A stretch of 64,000 bases of DNA from Mycolicibacterium gadium (GTDB lineage: Bacteria; Actinomycetota; Actinomycetes; Mycobacteriales; Mycobacteriaceae), in contig NZ_AP022608.1 of the NCBI RefSeq assembly GCF_010728925.1, forward strand, positions 5,518,001-5,582,000, read 5' to 3'. Positions 42,521-52,412 of the stretch are shown piece by piece. Position numbers and translations under genes: made by a program. Each line of letters starts with the position of its first letter. Positions within the stretch are counted from its first letter, which is position 1. Under the pieces are notes generated by a model that was not told the DNA's origin, did not search any database, and saw nothing but the letters and a program-made list of their open reading frames with translations.

Positions 42521-43819
42521 ATGTTTCGGTCGCGCAGGGTCTCGGGGTGGGTCGGCGTAGGTGCCATAGTGACCGCCGTCGTCGTCACCGTGTCGGTCAC
42601 GCCGTTTGCGACGGCCGCGGCTTCGACCGTTGTCGAGGCCGAATCCATGAGCGTCTCACCGTCATTCGCCGGTGCGATCAGCCGGGATTCCACCGCGAAT
42701 GGTGGTTCGTTCATTGCCCTAACGTGGGCGGCGACCGTCTCGAAGAAAGTCTCGCTACCCGCTTCGGCGAGCGTCGTCGTTCGAGCCAAGGGACAGCAGT
42801 GCAACGGCGCGCCGTCAATGGCGGTCAAGGTGGATGGCGTCACCATTGGCACCCACTCTGTGTCGGCGAATTCATGGACCACCTACACGTCCTCGCGAAA
42901 GATATCCGCCGGTTCCCACACGATCGGCGTCTCGTTCACGAACCCGTACCGGACAATCAAATGCACCAGACAACTGTCGGTGGATGCGGTGACCGTCGTC
43001 CCGGAGGTCCCCACGACTACGACGACCAGCACTCCGCCGACAAGCCCGACAACGACTACTGCGCCAACCACGACGACCACCTCGGTACCGGCATCCACCG
43101 CACCGAAGGGCAACCTGCCAGGTTGGACCCACGCCTTTGCCGAGGACTTCACGCGATCGGCGCCGAAGGGCAGTTGGGCCAACGACACCGACCCATACAA
43201 GGTCGTCTACGTCGGAGCGGAGGGCCAGCAGTGGCGCACCTATCCGTCCACTTTCCTCGACACATATCAGCGCAGGCCGTACCGGCCAGCGGAAGTCCTC
43301 AGTGTCGCCGACGGGATGCTCCAGTTCGACCTTCACAACGTGGACGGCCAGCCGGCGGGGGCCAACCCGTCACCGATCATCGCGAACGGCAGTCAGTATC
43401 AGACCTACGGCCGCTACTCGGCGCGGCTGCGCGTCGACAATCCCAACCTCAGCGAGTATCACATCGCTTGGCTGCTCTGGCCCGAGTCCGAAAAGTGGCC
43501 GGACGACGGTGAAATCGACTTTCCCGAGGGTCAGCTGAATGAAACGGCCTACGGATTCCACCACTATGCGCTGGCCAGTGGCGGACAGGACTCCGCCAAC
43601 ACCGGCGTGTCGTTCAACAACTGGCACGTCTACACCATCGAATGGTCCCCCGGTCGGGTCAGGTTTCTTCTCGATGACGCCGTGGTTCTCGACACAACGC
43701 GGTACGTCCCGACGAAGCCGATGCGCTGGCAGCTGCAGACCGAGACGAAAGGGTACGGGACCAACCGCGGCAATCTGTTGGTCGATTGGGTGTCCATCTG
43801 GTCGTATGCGGGAAGCTGA
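42521..43819 (+). CDS. secreted glycoside hydrolase family 16 enzyme with N-terminal carbohydrate-binding module
   Basis: The product has 432 residues. Order: signal peptide (1 to about 33, cleavage near TAAAS); a CBM60/CBM36-like beta-sandwich (about 35-160, VEAESM start, QQCNGAPSMAVKVDGVTIG and a Cys pair); a Thr/Pro linker (about 163-195); and a GH16 domain with catalytic motif WPDDGEIDFPEG, where the two Glu flank Asp in the usual E-x-D-x-x-E order. GH16 enzymes cut beta-1,3 or mixed glucans and galactans. No similar gene lies in this stretch of M. tuberculosis as I recall it, so transfer is likely. A terminator follows. Confidence 0.85.
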   Translation: MFRSRRVSGWVGVGAIVTAVVVTVSVTPFATAAASTVVEAESMSVSPSFAGAISRDSTANGGSFIALTWAATVSKKVSLPASASVVVRAKGQQCNGAPSMAVKVDGVTIGTHSVSANSWTTYTSSRKISAGSHTIGVSFTNPYRTIKCTRQLSVDAVTVVPEVPTTTTTSTPPTSPTTTTAPTTTTTSVPASTAPKGNLPGWTHAFAEDFTRSAPKGSWANDTDPYKVVYVGAEGQQWRTYPSTFLDTYQRRPYRPAEVLSVADGMLQFDLHNVDGQPAGANPSPIIANGSQYQTYGRYSARLRVDNPNLSEYHIAWLLWPESEKWPDDGEIDFPEGQLNETAYGFHHYALASGGQDSANTGVSFNNWHVYTIEWSPGRVRFLLDDAVVLDTTRYVPTKPMRWQLQTETKGYGTNRGNLLVDWVSIWSYAGS

Positions 43820-43830
43820 CGGACACCGAG

Positions 43831-43853
43831 CAACCGGCCCCATCGGCCGGTTG
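43831..43853 (+). terminator. hairpin terminator after the GH16 gene
   Basis: A perfect 9-bp stem (43831-43839 with 43845-43853) with a five-base loop lies 11 bases after the stop. It is GC-rich with no T run. Confidence 0.65.
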
Positions 43854-44182
43854 GCCGCTGAGAGTCTCCGCCGTCGCCGAAGCAGCGGATAGTCTGTGAA
43901 ACCCGTTGAGGCTCAGATGATTCATACGGATCACCTGTCTCTTTGGTATGTGCGGGTAGATCCCGCGCCGGGATGGCGAGCTAAGTACGTCCGCCCGAGC
44001 GGCGTGTTGTGCGGATTACCGTCCACCGAGACGATCACCTGAAACGACAAGCTGGCCCACGGTGTCGCGTTGCTCATCAGCTGAGACGTTCGGCGGGCGC
44101 CGACGGTCCTTTTAGGAAGCTCCAAGCCCGGGCCGGGAGCGTCGGCTCAGCACGTACCACTCAAACCTCAGGAAGGTGGAAC
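43854..44182. other. gene-poor region with one possible micro-ORF
   Basis: The 329 bases have no ORF of normal size. A 41-codon plus-strand ORF at 43917-44042 (starts MIHTDHLSLWYVRVD) has gagg five bases upstream of its ATG, but no family or composition signal supports it further. Nothing else was recognised. Confidence 0.4.
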
Positions 44183-44341
44183 ATGGTTCGGAAGTTGGAG
44201 CTGCGCCCGACCCGGGTGCGGGGCGCATTGGACAGGTTTGGCCCACCACTCGCGAGCATCGGCGATGCTCTCGATGGCGCGATAGATGAGGCTGCAGTGC
44301 AACCGCGAGAAACGCTGGAGTTGGAGCGTCGTAGTACCTAG
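44183..44341 (+). CDS. small basic/acidic protein, 52 residues, unknown function
   Basis: ATG 44183 follows a very strong ribosome site (aggaaggtgg, 44170-44179). The product starts MVRKLELRPTRVRGALDRFG and ends ETLELERRST; it is charged, has no membrane segment and may form helices. The strong ribosome site is the main support. It lies upstream of the disordered protein gene at 44461 on the same strand. No homologue is recognised. Confidence 0.45.
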   Translation: MVRKLELRPTRVRGALDRFGPPLASIGDALDGAIDEAAVQPRETLELERRST

Positions 44342-44460
44342 GACCGGCCTCGGCCCACCGACGAGGTGAGGCCGTGGCGGCAGGGCCGTTTCGAGTGGGA
44401 GGGTCAGGGTATCCGGATGTGAGCGGGGTCACATCGCTGCATCGTAGGAAGAAGCAGAAC

Positions 44461-44922
44461 ATGACCAACCCGGAAACAGAGTCCCAGCAAGTGGATGGCG
44501 GACCAGGCACGCACAACACCGGACCAGACGAACCCATCAAGAATGTGGACCGCCCGGCCGGCGCCGTTGACCCCGATGCCAACCCGCCCATCAGCGACCC
44601 AGCCGATAAAACTAGTGGCGACGGTGGCGTCGGCAATATCCCCTCGCAAAAGACCGAAGCCGTTTTACCGCCCTACGAAGGCCGCCAAACCAGTGCCAAA
44701 GACGTGGACACGGCCGATGATTCGGGCACAGGTGGGGCGAGCAGACCAGAGAAAGACCCGGAGTATCGGTCTCCGAAGCAGCAGGACACCCCCGGTGGGG
44801 CGACGGCTTCGCCGGCTGACGAGCAGCCAGCCTCGCACGGCTCAGAAACCGAGAGTGATGACGAAGGTGCAGAGGCACCAGCTCACGTATCCGGCACCCG
44901 CCGCGGCGAAGATAAACCGTGA
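44461..44922 (+). CDS. hydrophilic, intrinsically disordered protein
   Basis: The product has 153 residues without hydrophobic segments and is rich in Asp, Glu, Pro, Gly, Ser and Thr (for example PEKDPEYRSPKQQDTPGGA). It has no fold signature and looks intrinsically disordered, like hydrophilins or stress-linked proteins of actinobacteria. ATG 44461 has aggaag about ten bases upstream; the frame is open further 5' but without a better start. The function is unknown. Confidence 0.5.
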   Translation: MTNPETESQQVDGGPGTHNTGPDEPIKNVDRPAGAVDPDANPPISDPADKTSGDGGVGNIPSQKTEAVLPPYEGRQTSAKDVDTADDSGTGGASRPEKDPEYRSPKQQDTPGGATASPADEQPASHGSETESDDEGAEAPAHVSGTRRGEDKP

Positions 44923-45466
44923 TCTGACGAGCTGGTCAAATTCTTGCTGCGGCAGGATTGAAGCCCGCGTCTTCTGCTCCGGAGGCAGATCAGACCCGTC
45001 CACCCGTGAGCCCTTCTGATCCGCGAAACGCGCTGCTAACCTTCGGGTTTCGGTCGTGACACGGCCGTGACGCCGTGGCCGGAGCCGAGCCTCGTACCAG
45101 CCCGGGATCGCACCACTTCGGCGCGCCGGTTTACTCCACCAGGAGCGCGGGAACAATCGAGCAGCGTCGCATCCAGGTTTGGTCACGTCTTGGGTCGGCG
45201 TGATGGAGGTGACGGGGTGACCCTGGATAGTTCAGCAGCGAGCCTGGCCCGTCATCTCCGCCCTAGCCTAAGCGATGCACAAGTGATGCGTCCTCACCCG
45301 ACTGACGATTACGCATGGTCCACGTCGGGAACACGGTTCCGCAGCCCACCCGATCCGTGATGGACAGAGACCCAGATGATCGCGGACGAAAGACTCCGGG
45401 AGGGACAATTCCTCCTGGCTCGCACGTAACCGCCCTGGGGTGTCGGTGCCTGAACCCCTGGTCAGA
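44923..45466. other. gene-poor region between the disordered protein gene and tRNA-Arg
   Basis: The 544 bases contain no ORF that I trust on either strand. The only recognisable item is a degraded copy of the tRNA-Arg 3' half at 44951-44991, so the segment is flanked by related sequences in the same orientation. It may be what is left of an integrated element. Confidence 0.5.
44951..44991 (-). repeat. degenerate copy of the tRNA-Arg(CCG) 3' half (possible att remnant)
   Basis: The segment matches the tRNA gene at 45477-45517 from the anticodon stem to the T arm. The 19-base core at 44971-44989 is identical to 45499-45517, and the rest shows a few substitutions and single-base gaps. Duplication of a tRNA 3' half is the usual trace of site-specific integration. 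It is too incomplete to be a functional tRNA. Confidence 0.6.
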
Positions 45467-45542
45467 TGGTGCCCCCGGCAGGATTCGAACCTGCGGCCTT
45501 CTGCTCCGGAGGCAGACGCTCTATCCCCTGAGCTACGGGGGC
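45467..45542 (-). tRNA. tRNA-Arg (anticodon CCG)
   Basis: On the minus strand the gene runs from 45542 to 45467 including an encoded CCA. It has a 7-bp acceptor stem GCCCCCG/CGGGGGC, D arm (GCTC ... GAGC), anticodon loop CTCCGGA with CCG, and T arm GCAGG-TTCGAAT-CCTGC. It decodes CGG arginine codons. It stands just upstream of argS, which charges it, on the opposite strand. Confidence 0.95.
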
Positions 45543-45646
45543 GCACGGGTGTGAACCTGCGCCAATGGGCGTCGACAGCCTAACGCATCGGAAGGACCGG
45601 AAACCGATTCGGGGCCTGACCACGTCAGACCATAGGATGGACCCTC

Positions 45647-47299
45647 GTGACCCCAGCCGACTTGGCCGAGCTGCTCAAGACCACCGCGGCCGCGGTGCTT
45701 TCTGAGCACGGACTCGACAGCGCCGCGCTACCGGACACGGTCACCGTCGAGCGCCCGCGTAACCCCGAGCATGGCGATTACGCCACGAATCTGGCACTCC
45801 AGCTGGGCAAAAAGGTCGGCGCGAACCCACGCGAGCTGGCCGGCTGGTTGGCGGCCGCGCTGACGCAGACCGACGGCATCGCCGCCGCCGACGTCGCGGG
45901 GCCCGGCTTCGTCAATCTGCGTCTCGACGCCTCCGCCCAGGGCGTGATCGTCAACAACGTTCTCGACGCGGGCGCGGACTACGGGCACTCCGAGGAGCTG
46001 AAGGCCCAGAACATCAACCTGGAGTTCGTCTCGGCGAACCCGACGGGGCCGATCCACATCGGCGGCACCCGCTGGGCCGCCGTCGGCGACGCGCTGGGCC
46101 GGCTGCTCTCGACGCAGGGCGCGTCCGTGTTACGCGAGTACTACTTCAACGACCACGGCGCCCAGATCGACCGGTTCTCCAACTCGCTGATCGCAGCGGC
46201 CAAGGGTGAGCCGCCGCCCGAGGACGGCTACGCCGGCGAGTACATCAAAGACATTGCCGCACAAGTGGTTGCCAAGGAACCCGACGTCCTGAGCCTGCCC
46301 GACCACGAAATGCAGGAGACCTTCCGCGCCATCGGGGTCGACCTGATGTTCAGTCATATCAAGGCCTCATTGCACGAGTTCGGCACGGACTTCGACGTCT
46401 ACACCCACGAAGACTCTATGCACACGTCGGGGCGCGTCGAGCAGGCGATCGCCAAGCTGCGCGACGCGGGCAAGGTGTACGAGAAGGACGGCGCAGTCTG
46501 GTTGCGCACCACCGACTTCGGCGACGACAAGGACCGCGTCGTCATCAAGAGCGACGGTGCGCCGGCCTACGTCGCCGCCGACATCGCCTACTACCTAGAT
46601 AAGCGCGAGCGCGGCTTTGACCTGTGCATCTACATGCTCGGCGCCGACCACCACGGTTACATCGCCCGACTCAAGGCCATCGCGTCCTCGCTTGGTGAGG
46701 ATCCCGCCACGGTTGAGGTGCTGATCGGGCAGATGGTCAACCTGGTCCGCGACGGCCAGCCGGTGCGGATGAGTAAGCGCGCCGGCACCGTGATCACCCT
46801 CGATGACCTTGTGGACGCGATCGGCGTCGACGCCGCCCGGTACTCGCTGATCCGCTCCTCGGTGGACACCCCCATCGACATCGATCTGGCGTTGTGGTCG
46901 TCGGCGTCCAACGAAAACCCCGTCTACTACGTGCAATACGCGCACGCACGCCTCTCTGCTCTGGCTCGGAACGCCGCCGAGCTCGGCCTTGCCGCGAGCA
47001 CCGAGCACCTCGAGTTGCTGACGCACGATAAAGAGGGCGTGCTGATCCGCAACCTTGGCGAGTTCCCCCGTGTGCTGAAAACCGCTGCGACTCTGCGTGA
47101 ACCGCACCGCGTCTCCCGTTACCTCGAAGACTTGGCCGGTGACTATCACCGGTTCTACGACTCGTGCCGCGTATTGCCCCAGGGTGACGAAGCGCCGAAC
47201 GATCTGCATTCCGCGCGCCTGGCACTGTGCGAGGCCACACGCCAGGTCATCGCCAACGGTCTGGGCATCCTCGGCGTCAGCGCTCCGGAGCGGATGTGA
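45647..47299 (+). CDS. argS: arginine-tRNA ligase ArgS
   Basis: The product has 550 residues. The class I signature appears as [19 protein letters not shown] (near 120-138) and the KMSKS-like loop as VRMSKRAGT (near 370). The N-terminal Add-1 domain and the C-terminal anticodon-binding DALR domain ([15 protein letters not shown], then SCRVLP) are present. It charges tRNA-Arg in the cytosol. GTG 45647 lies just after TAGGAT (45633-45638), so the leader is at most a few bases. The stop overlaps the lysA start (GTGA), as in M. tuberculosis. Confidence 0.97.
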   Translation: MTPADLAELLKTTAAAVLSEHGLDSAALPDTVTVERPRNPEHGDYATNLALQLGKKVGANPRELAGWLAAALTQTDGIAAADVAGPGFVNLRLDASAQGVIVNNVLDAGADYGHSEELKAQNINLEFVSANPTGPIHIGGTRWAAVGDALGRLLSTQGASVLREYYFNDHGAQIDRFSNSLIAAAKGEPPPEDGYAGEYIKDIAAQVVAKEPDVLSLPDHEMQETFRAIGVDLMFSHIKASLHEFGTDFDVYTHEDSMHTSGRVEQAIAKLRDAGKVYEKDGAVWLRTTDFGDDKDRVVIKSDGAPAYVAADIAYYLDKRERGFDLCIYMLGADHHGYIARLKAIASSLGEDPATVEVLIGQMVNLVRDGQPVRMSKRAGTVITLDDLVDAIGVDAARYSLIRSSVDTPIDIDLALWSSASNENPVYYVQYAHARLSALARNAAELGLAASTEHLELLTHDKEGVLIRNLGEFPRVLKTAATLREPHRVSRYLEDLAGDYHRFYDSCRVLPQGDEAPNDLHSARLALCEATRQVIANGLGILGVSAPERM

Positions 47300-48714
47300 T
47301 CGCACACCCGGCCGGCCCGCGGCACGCCGAAGAAGTCCACCATGGTGGTGCGCCGCCGCGTCCGCTTTCGGCGGCCGAGGTCTTGCTGCTCGCGCCGAAT
47401 GTCTGGCCGCGCAACACGGTTCGCGGTGACGACGGCGTGGTATCTATTGCCGGAGTGTCCGTCGCGGACATCGCCGCGCAGTTCGGCACTCCGGTGTTCG
47501 TGATCGACGAGGACGATTTCCGGTCGCGGTGCCGGGAGATCGCTGCGGCATTCGGCGGTGGCGAGAACGTGCGCTACGCCGCAAAGGCCTTCATGTGCTC
47601 CGAGGTGGCCCGCTGGATCGCCGAAGAGGGGTTGTCCCTCGACGTCGCGACCGGCGGCGAGATGGCCGTTGCACTTCACGCCGGCTTTCCCGCTGATCGG
47701 ATTGCGTTGCACGGCAACAATAAATCGGTCGAAGAGCTGACCGCCGCCGTCAATGCGGGCATCGAACATGTGGTCGTCGATTCGATGGTCGAGATCGAGC
47801 GGCTCGACGAAATCGCCGGTGCAGCGGGTGTTGTACAGGATGTACTGGTCCGCGTCACCGTCGGCGTCGAGGCGCACACCCACGAGTTCATCTCGACCGC
47901 GCACGAAGACCAGAAGTTCGGCCTGTCGCTGGCCAGTGGCGCGGCGCTGACCGCCGTGCGTCGGGTGTTCGCCACCGACCATCTGCGCCTGGTGGGCCTG
48001 CACAGCCACATCGGATCGCAGATCTTCGATGTCGCCGGGTTCGAGATCGCCGCGCATCGCGTCATCGGCCTGCTGCGCGACGTCGTCTCCGAGTTCGGCG
48101 TCGAGAAGACATCGCAGATGTCGATCGTCGACCTCGGTGGGGGACTGGGCATTTCATATCTGCCACAGGATGATCCGCCGCCGGTCGCCGAGCTGGCCGC
48201 CAAGCTCAGCGTCATAGTCCGCGAGGAGTCGGCGGCGGTCGGGCTACCCACCCCCCAACTGGTCGTCGAGCCGGGTCGCGCGATCGCAGGCCCGGGCACT
48301 ATCACGCTCTATCAGGTCGGCACAGTCAAGGATGTGGCGGTCGCAACCGACCGCTACCGCCGCTATGTCAGCGTCGACGGCGGCATGAGCGACAACATCC
48401 GTACTTCGTTGTATGGCGCTGAATACGACGTCCGCCTGATCTCGCGCGCCAGTGAGGGTTCGTCGATACTGGGCCGTGTCGTCGGAAAGCATTGCGAAAG
48501 TGGCGATATCGTCGTGCGCGACACCTGGGTGCCCGACGACATAAGACCCGGCGATCTGCTCGGTGTCGCAGCCACCGGCGCCTACTGCTATTCGATGTCA
48601 AGCCGTTACAACCTCATCGGCCGCCCGGCGGTCGTGGCCGTGCGCGACGGGCAGGCCCGCCTGATTCTGCGCCGGGAAACGGTCGACGATCTACTCAGTC
48701 TGGAAGTGAGGTAA
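47296..48714 (+). CDS. lysA: diaminopimelate decarboxylase LysA
   Basis: The product has 472 residues. It is a fold-III PLP enzyme: the cofactor Lys is in [10 protein letters not shown] (near 97), with [17 protein letters not shown] and the C-terminal [12 protein letters not shown] that contributes to the active site across the dimer. It makes lysine from meso-diaminopimelate. GTG 47296 overlaps the argS stop, giving a coupled start. It is followed after four bases by hom, so the aspartate-family genes form one operon. Confidence 0.96.
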   Translation: MIAHPAGPRHAEEVHHGGAPPRPLSAAEVLLLAPNVWPRNTVRGDDGVVSIAGVSVADIAAQFGTPVFVIDEDDFRSRCREIAAAFGGGENVRYAAKAFMCSEVARWIAEEGLSLDVATGGEMAVALHAGFPADRIALHGNNKSVEELTAAVNAGIEHVVVDSMVEIERLDEIAGAAGVVQDVLVRVTVGVEAHTHEFISTAHEDQKFGLSLASGAALTAVRRVFATDHLRLVGLHSHIGSQIFDVAGFEIAAHRVIGLLRDVVSEFGVEKTSQMSIVDLGGGLGISYLPQDDPPPVAELAAKLSVIVREESAAVGLPTPQLVVEPGRAIAGPGTITLYQVGTVKDVAVATDRYRRYVSVDGGMSDNIRTSLYGAEYDVRLISRASEGSSILGRVVGKHCESGDIVVRDTWVPDDIRPGDLLGVAATGAYCYSMSSRYNLIGRPAVVAVRDGQARLILRRETVDDLLSLEVR

Positions 48715-48718
48715 GCAA

Positions 48719-50040
48719 ATGAGCACCGAGGAAAAGCCCATCGGCGTAGCGGTCTTGGGGTTCGGCAACGTGGGTAGCCAGGTCGTCCGCATCATCGAGG
48801 AGAGTGCGCAGGACCTCGCGGCCCGCATCGGTGCGCCCTTGGTGCTGCGTGGCATTGGGGTGCGCCGCGTCGCCGACGACCGAGGCGTGCCAGTCGAGAT
48901 GCTGACCGACGACATCGACGAACTCGTGGGGCGAGACGACGTCGACATCGTCGTCGAGCTGATGGGACCGGTCGAACCCGCGCGCAAGGCGATCCTGACC
49001 GCCCTCGAGCAGGGCAAGTCCGTCGTCACCGCCAACAAGGCGCTGATGGCCGTCTCCACCGGCGAATTGGCCCAGGCCGCCGAACACGCCCACGTCGACC
49101 TGTATTTCGAGGCGGCCGTGGCCGGTGCAATCCCCGTCATCCGTCCGCTGACCCAATCGCTCGCGGGTGACACCGTGATCCGGGTCGCCGGCATCGTGAA
49201 CGGCACCACGAATTACATCCTCTCCGAGATGGACAGCACGGGCGCCGACTACACCGCGGCGCTGGCCGATGCGAGCGCGCTGGGCTATGCCGAGGCGGAT
49301 CCGACCGCCGACGTCGAGGGATATGACGCCGCCGCCAAGGCTGCGATCCTCGCCTCGATCGCCTTCCACACCCGTGTCACCGCCGACGACGTGTACCGCG
49401 AGGGCATCACGAAGGTCACCCCGGCCGACTTCGTCTCGGCCCGCGCACTCGGCTGCACGATCAAGCTGCTCGCGATTTGCGAGCGGCTCACCACTGACGA
49501 AGGGCAGCAGCGGGTTTCTGCCCGCGTCTACCCGGCGCTGGTGCCCCTGACTCACCCCCTCGCCTCGGTCAACGGCGCGTTCAACGCGGTCGTCGTCGAG
49601 GCCGAGGCCGCGGGGCGGCTGATGTTCTACGGCCAGGGTGCCGGTGGAGCGCCGACCGCCTCCGCGGTGATGGGTGATCTGGTGATGGCCGCGCGGAACC
49701 GGGTACAGGGTGGCCGAGGCCCTCGGGAGTCCAAGTACGCCAAGCTGCCGATCTCGCCGATCGGCTTCATCCCGACCCGGTACTACGTGAGCATGAACGT
49801 CGCCGACCGTCCCGGTGTGTTGTCAGCCGTGGCAGCCGAATTCGGTAAACGTGAGGTCAGCATCGCCGAAGTGCGCCAGGAGGGCATGGTGGACCCGGAA
49901 GGCCAGCGGTGCGGTGCGCGCATCGTCGTCGTCACCCACCAGGCGACCGATGCCGCGCTGTCCGAAACCGTCGAGGCGCTGGCCGACCTCGATGTGGTGG
50001 AGGGCATCAACAGCGTGCTTCGACTGGAAGGAACCAGCGA

Positions 50041-50044
<4 letters not shown>
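48719..50044 (+). CDS. hom: homoserine dehydrogenase
   Basis: The product has 441 residues. The N-terminal Rossmann motif is [17 protein letters not shown], the catalytic region includes [13 protein letters not shown] and the Asp/Glu-rich [19 protein letters not shown], and the C-terminal ACT domain ([21 protein letters not shown]) is where threonine feedback usually acts. It reduces aspartate semialdehyde to homoserine. ATG 48719 has gaggta seven bases upstream. It overlaps thrC by four bases (ATGA). Confidence 0.96.
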
Positions 50045-52112
<2,068 letters not shown>

Positions 52113-52412
52113 TCTGTGTTGGATCGCACCGATAACAGGAGTCACATCCGAACCAGTGTCTTTCTTGCTTCCAGCACGGAAGCGGGTTATTCTCGCTCTC
52201 GTCCAGCAATTGCAGCGTCTCTGCCTGCGTCGACACTAGGACGACCACTCTTCTTTCAAGTGCTCATCTCGTGGACTGACGGTTCGCCGTTTTGCGGCGA
52301 ATCCCGGCGATCACTGTCGCAGAGGCAATGGTGGGACCCCCGCGTTCAGCGGATTAGCTGAACGCAACGAACCCCCGCATGACTTGATCAGCGAGGGAAA
52401 GAAAGGAAATCC
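52113..52412 (+). promoter_or_regulatory. rho promoter and 5' leader region
   Basis: The 300 bases hold no ORF. A candidate sigma-A promoter is TTGCTT (52165-52170), a 17-base spacer, and TATTCT (52188-52193), giving a leader of about 210 bases. Near its 3' end a perfect 9-bp stem (52342-52350 with 52357-52365, loop GGATTA) is flanked by C-rich tracts. Rho genes often control their own expression through such leaders; this is inference here. Confidence 0.5.

Noticed and set aside
44842..45186. 114-codon minus-strand ORF through the gene-poor region
   Set aside because: Its codon pattern is not typical, it runs antisense into the disordered-protein gene, and part of it reads through the tRNA remnant.
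45067..45360. 97-codon plus-strand ORF before tRNA-Arg
   Set aside because: There is no ribosome site, no recognisable domain and a low-complexity Ser/Arg/Pro composition; it is probably chance in GC-rich DNA.
52113..52412. Riboswitch or T-box upstream of rho
   Set aside because: Only a promoter candidate and one simple hairpin were found; no conserved riboswitch core could be recognised.
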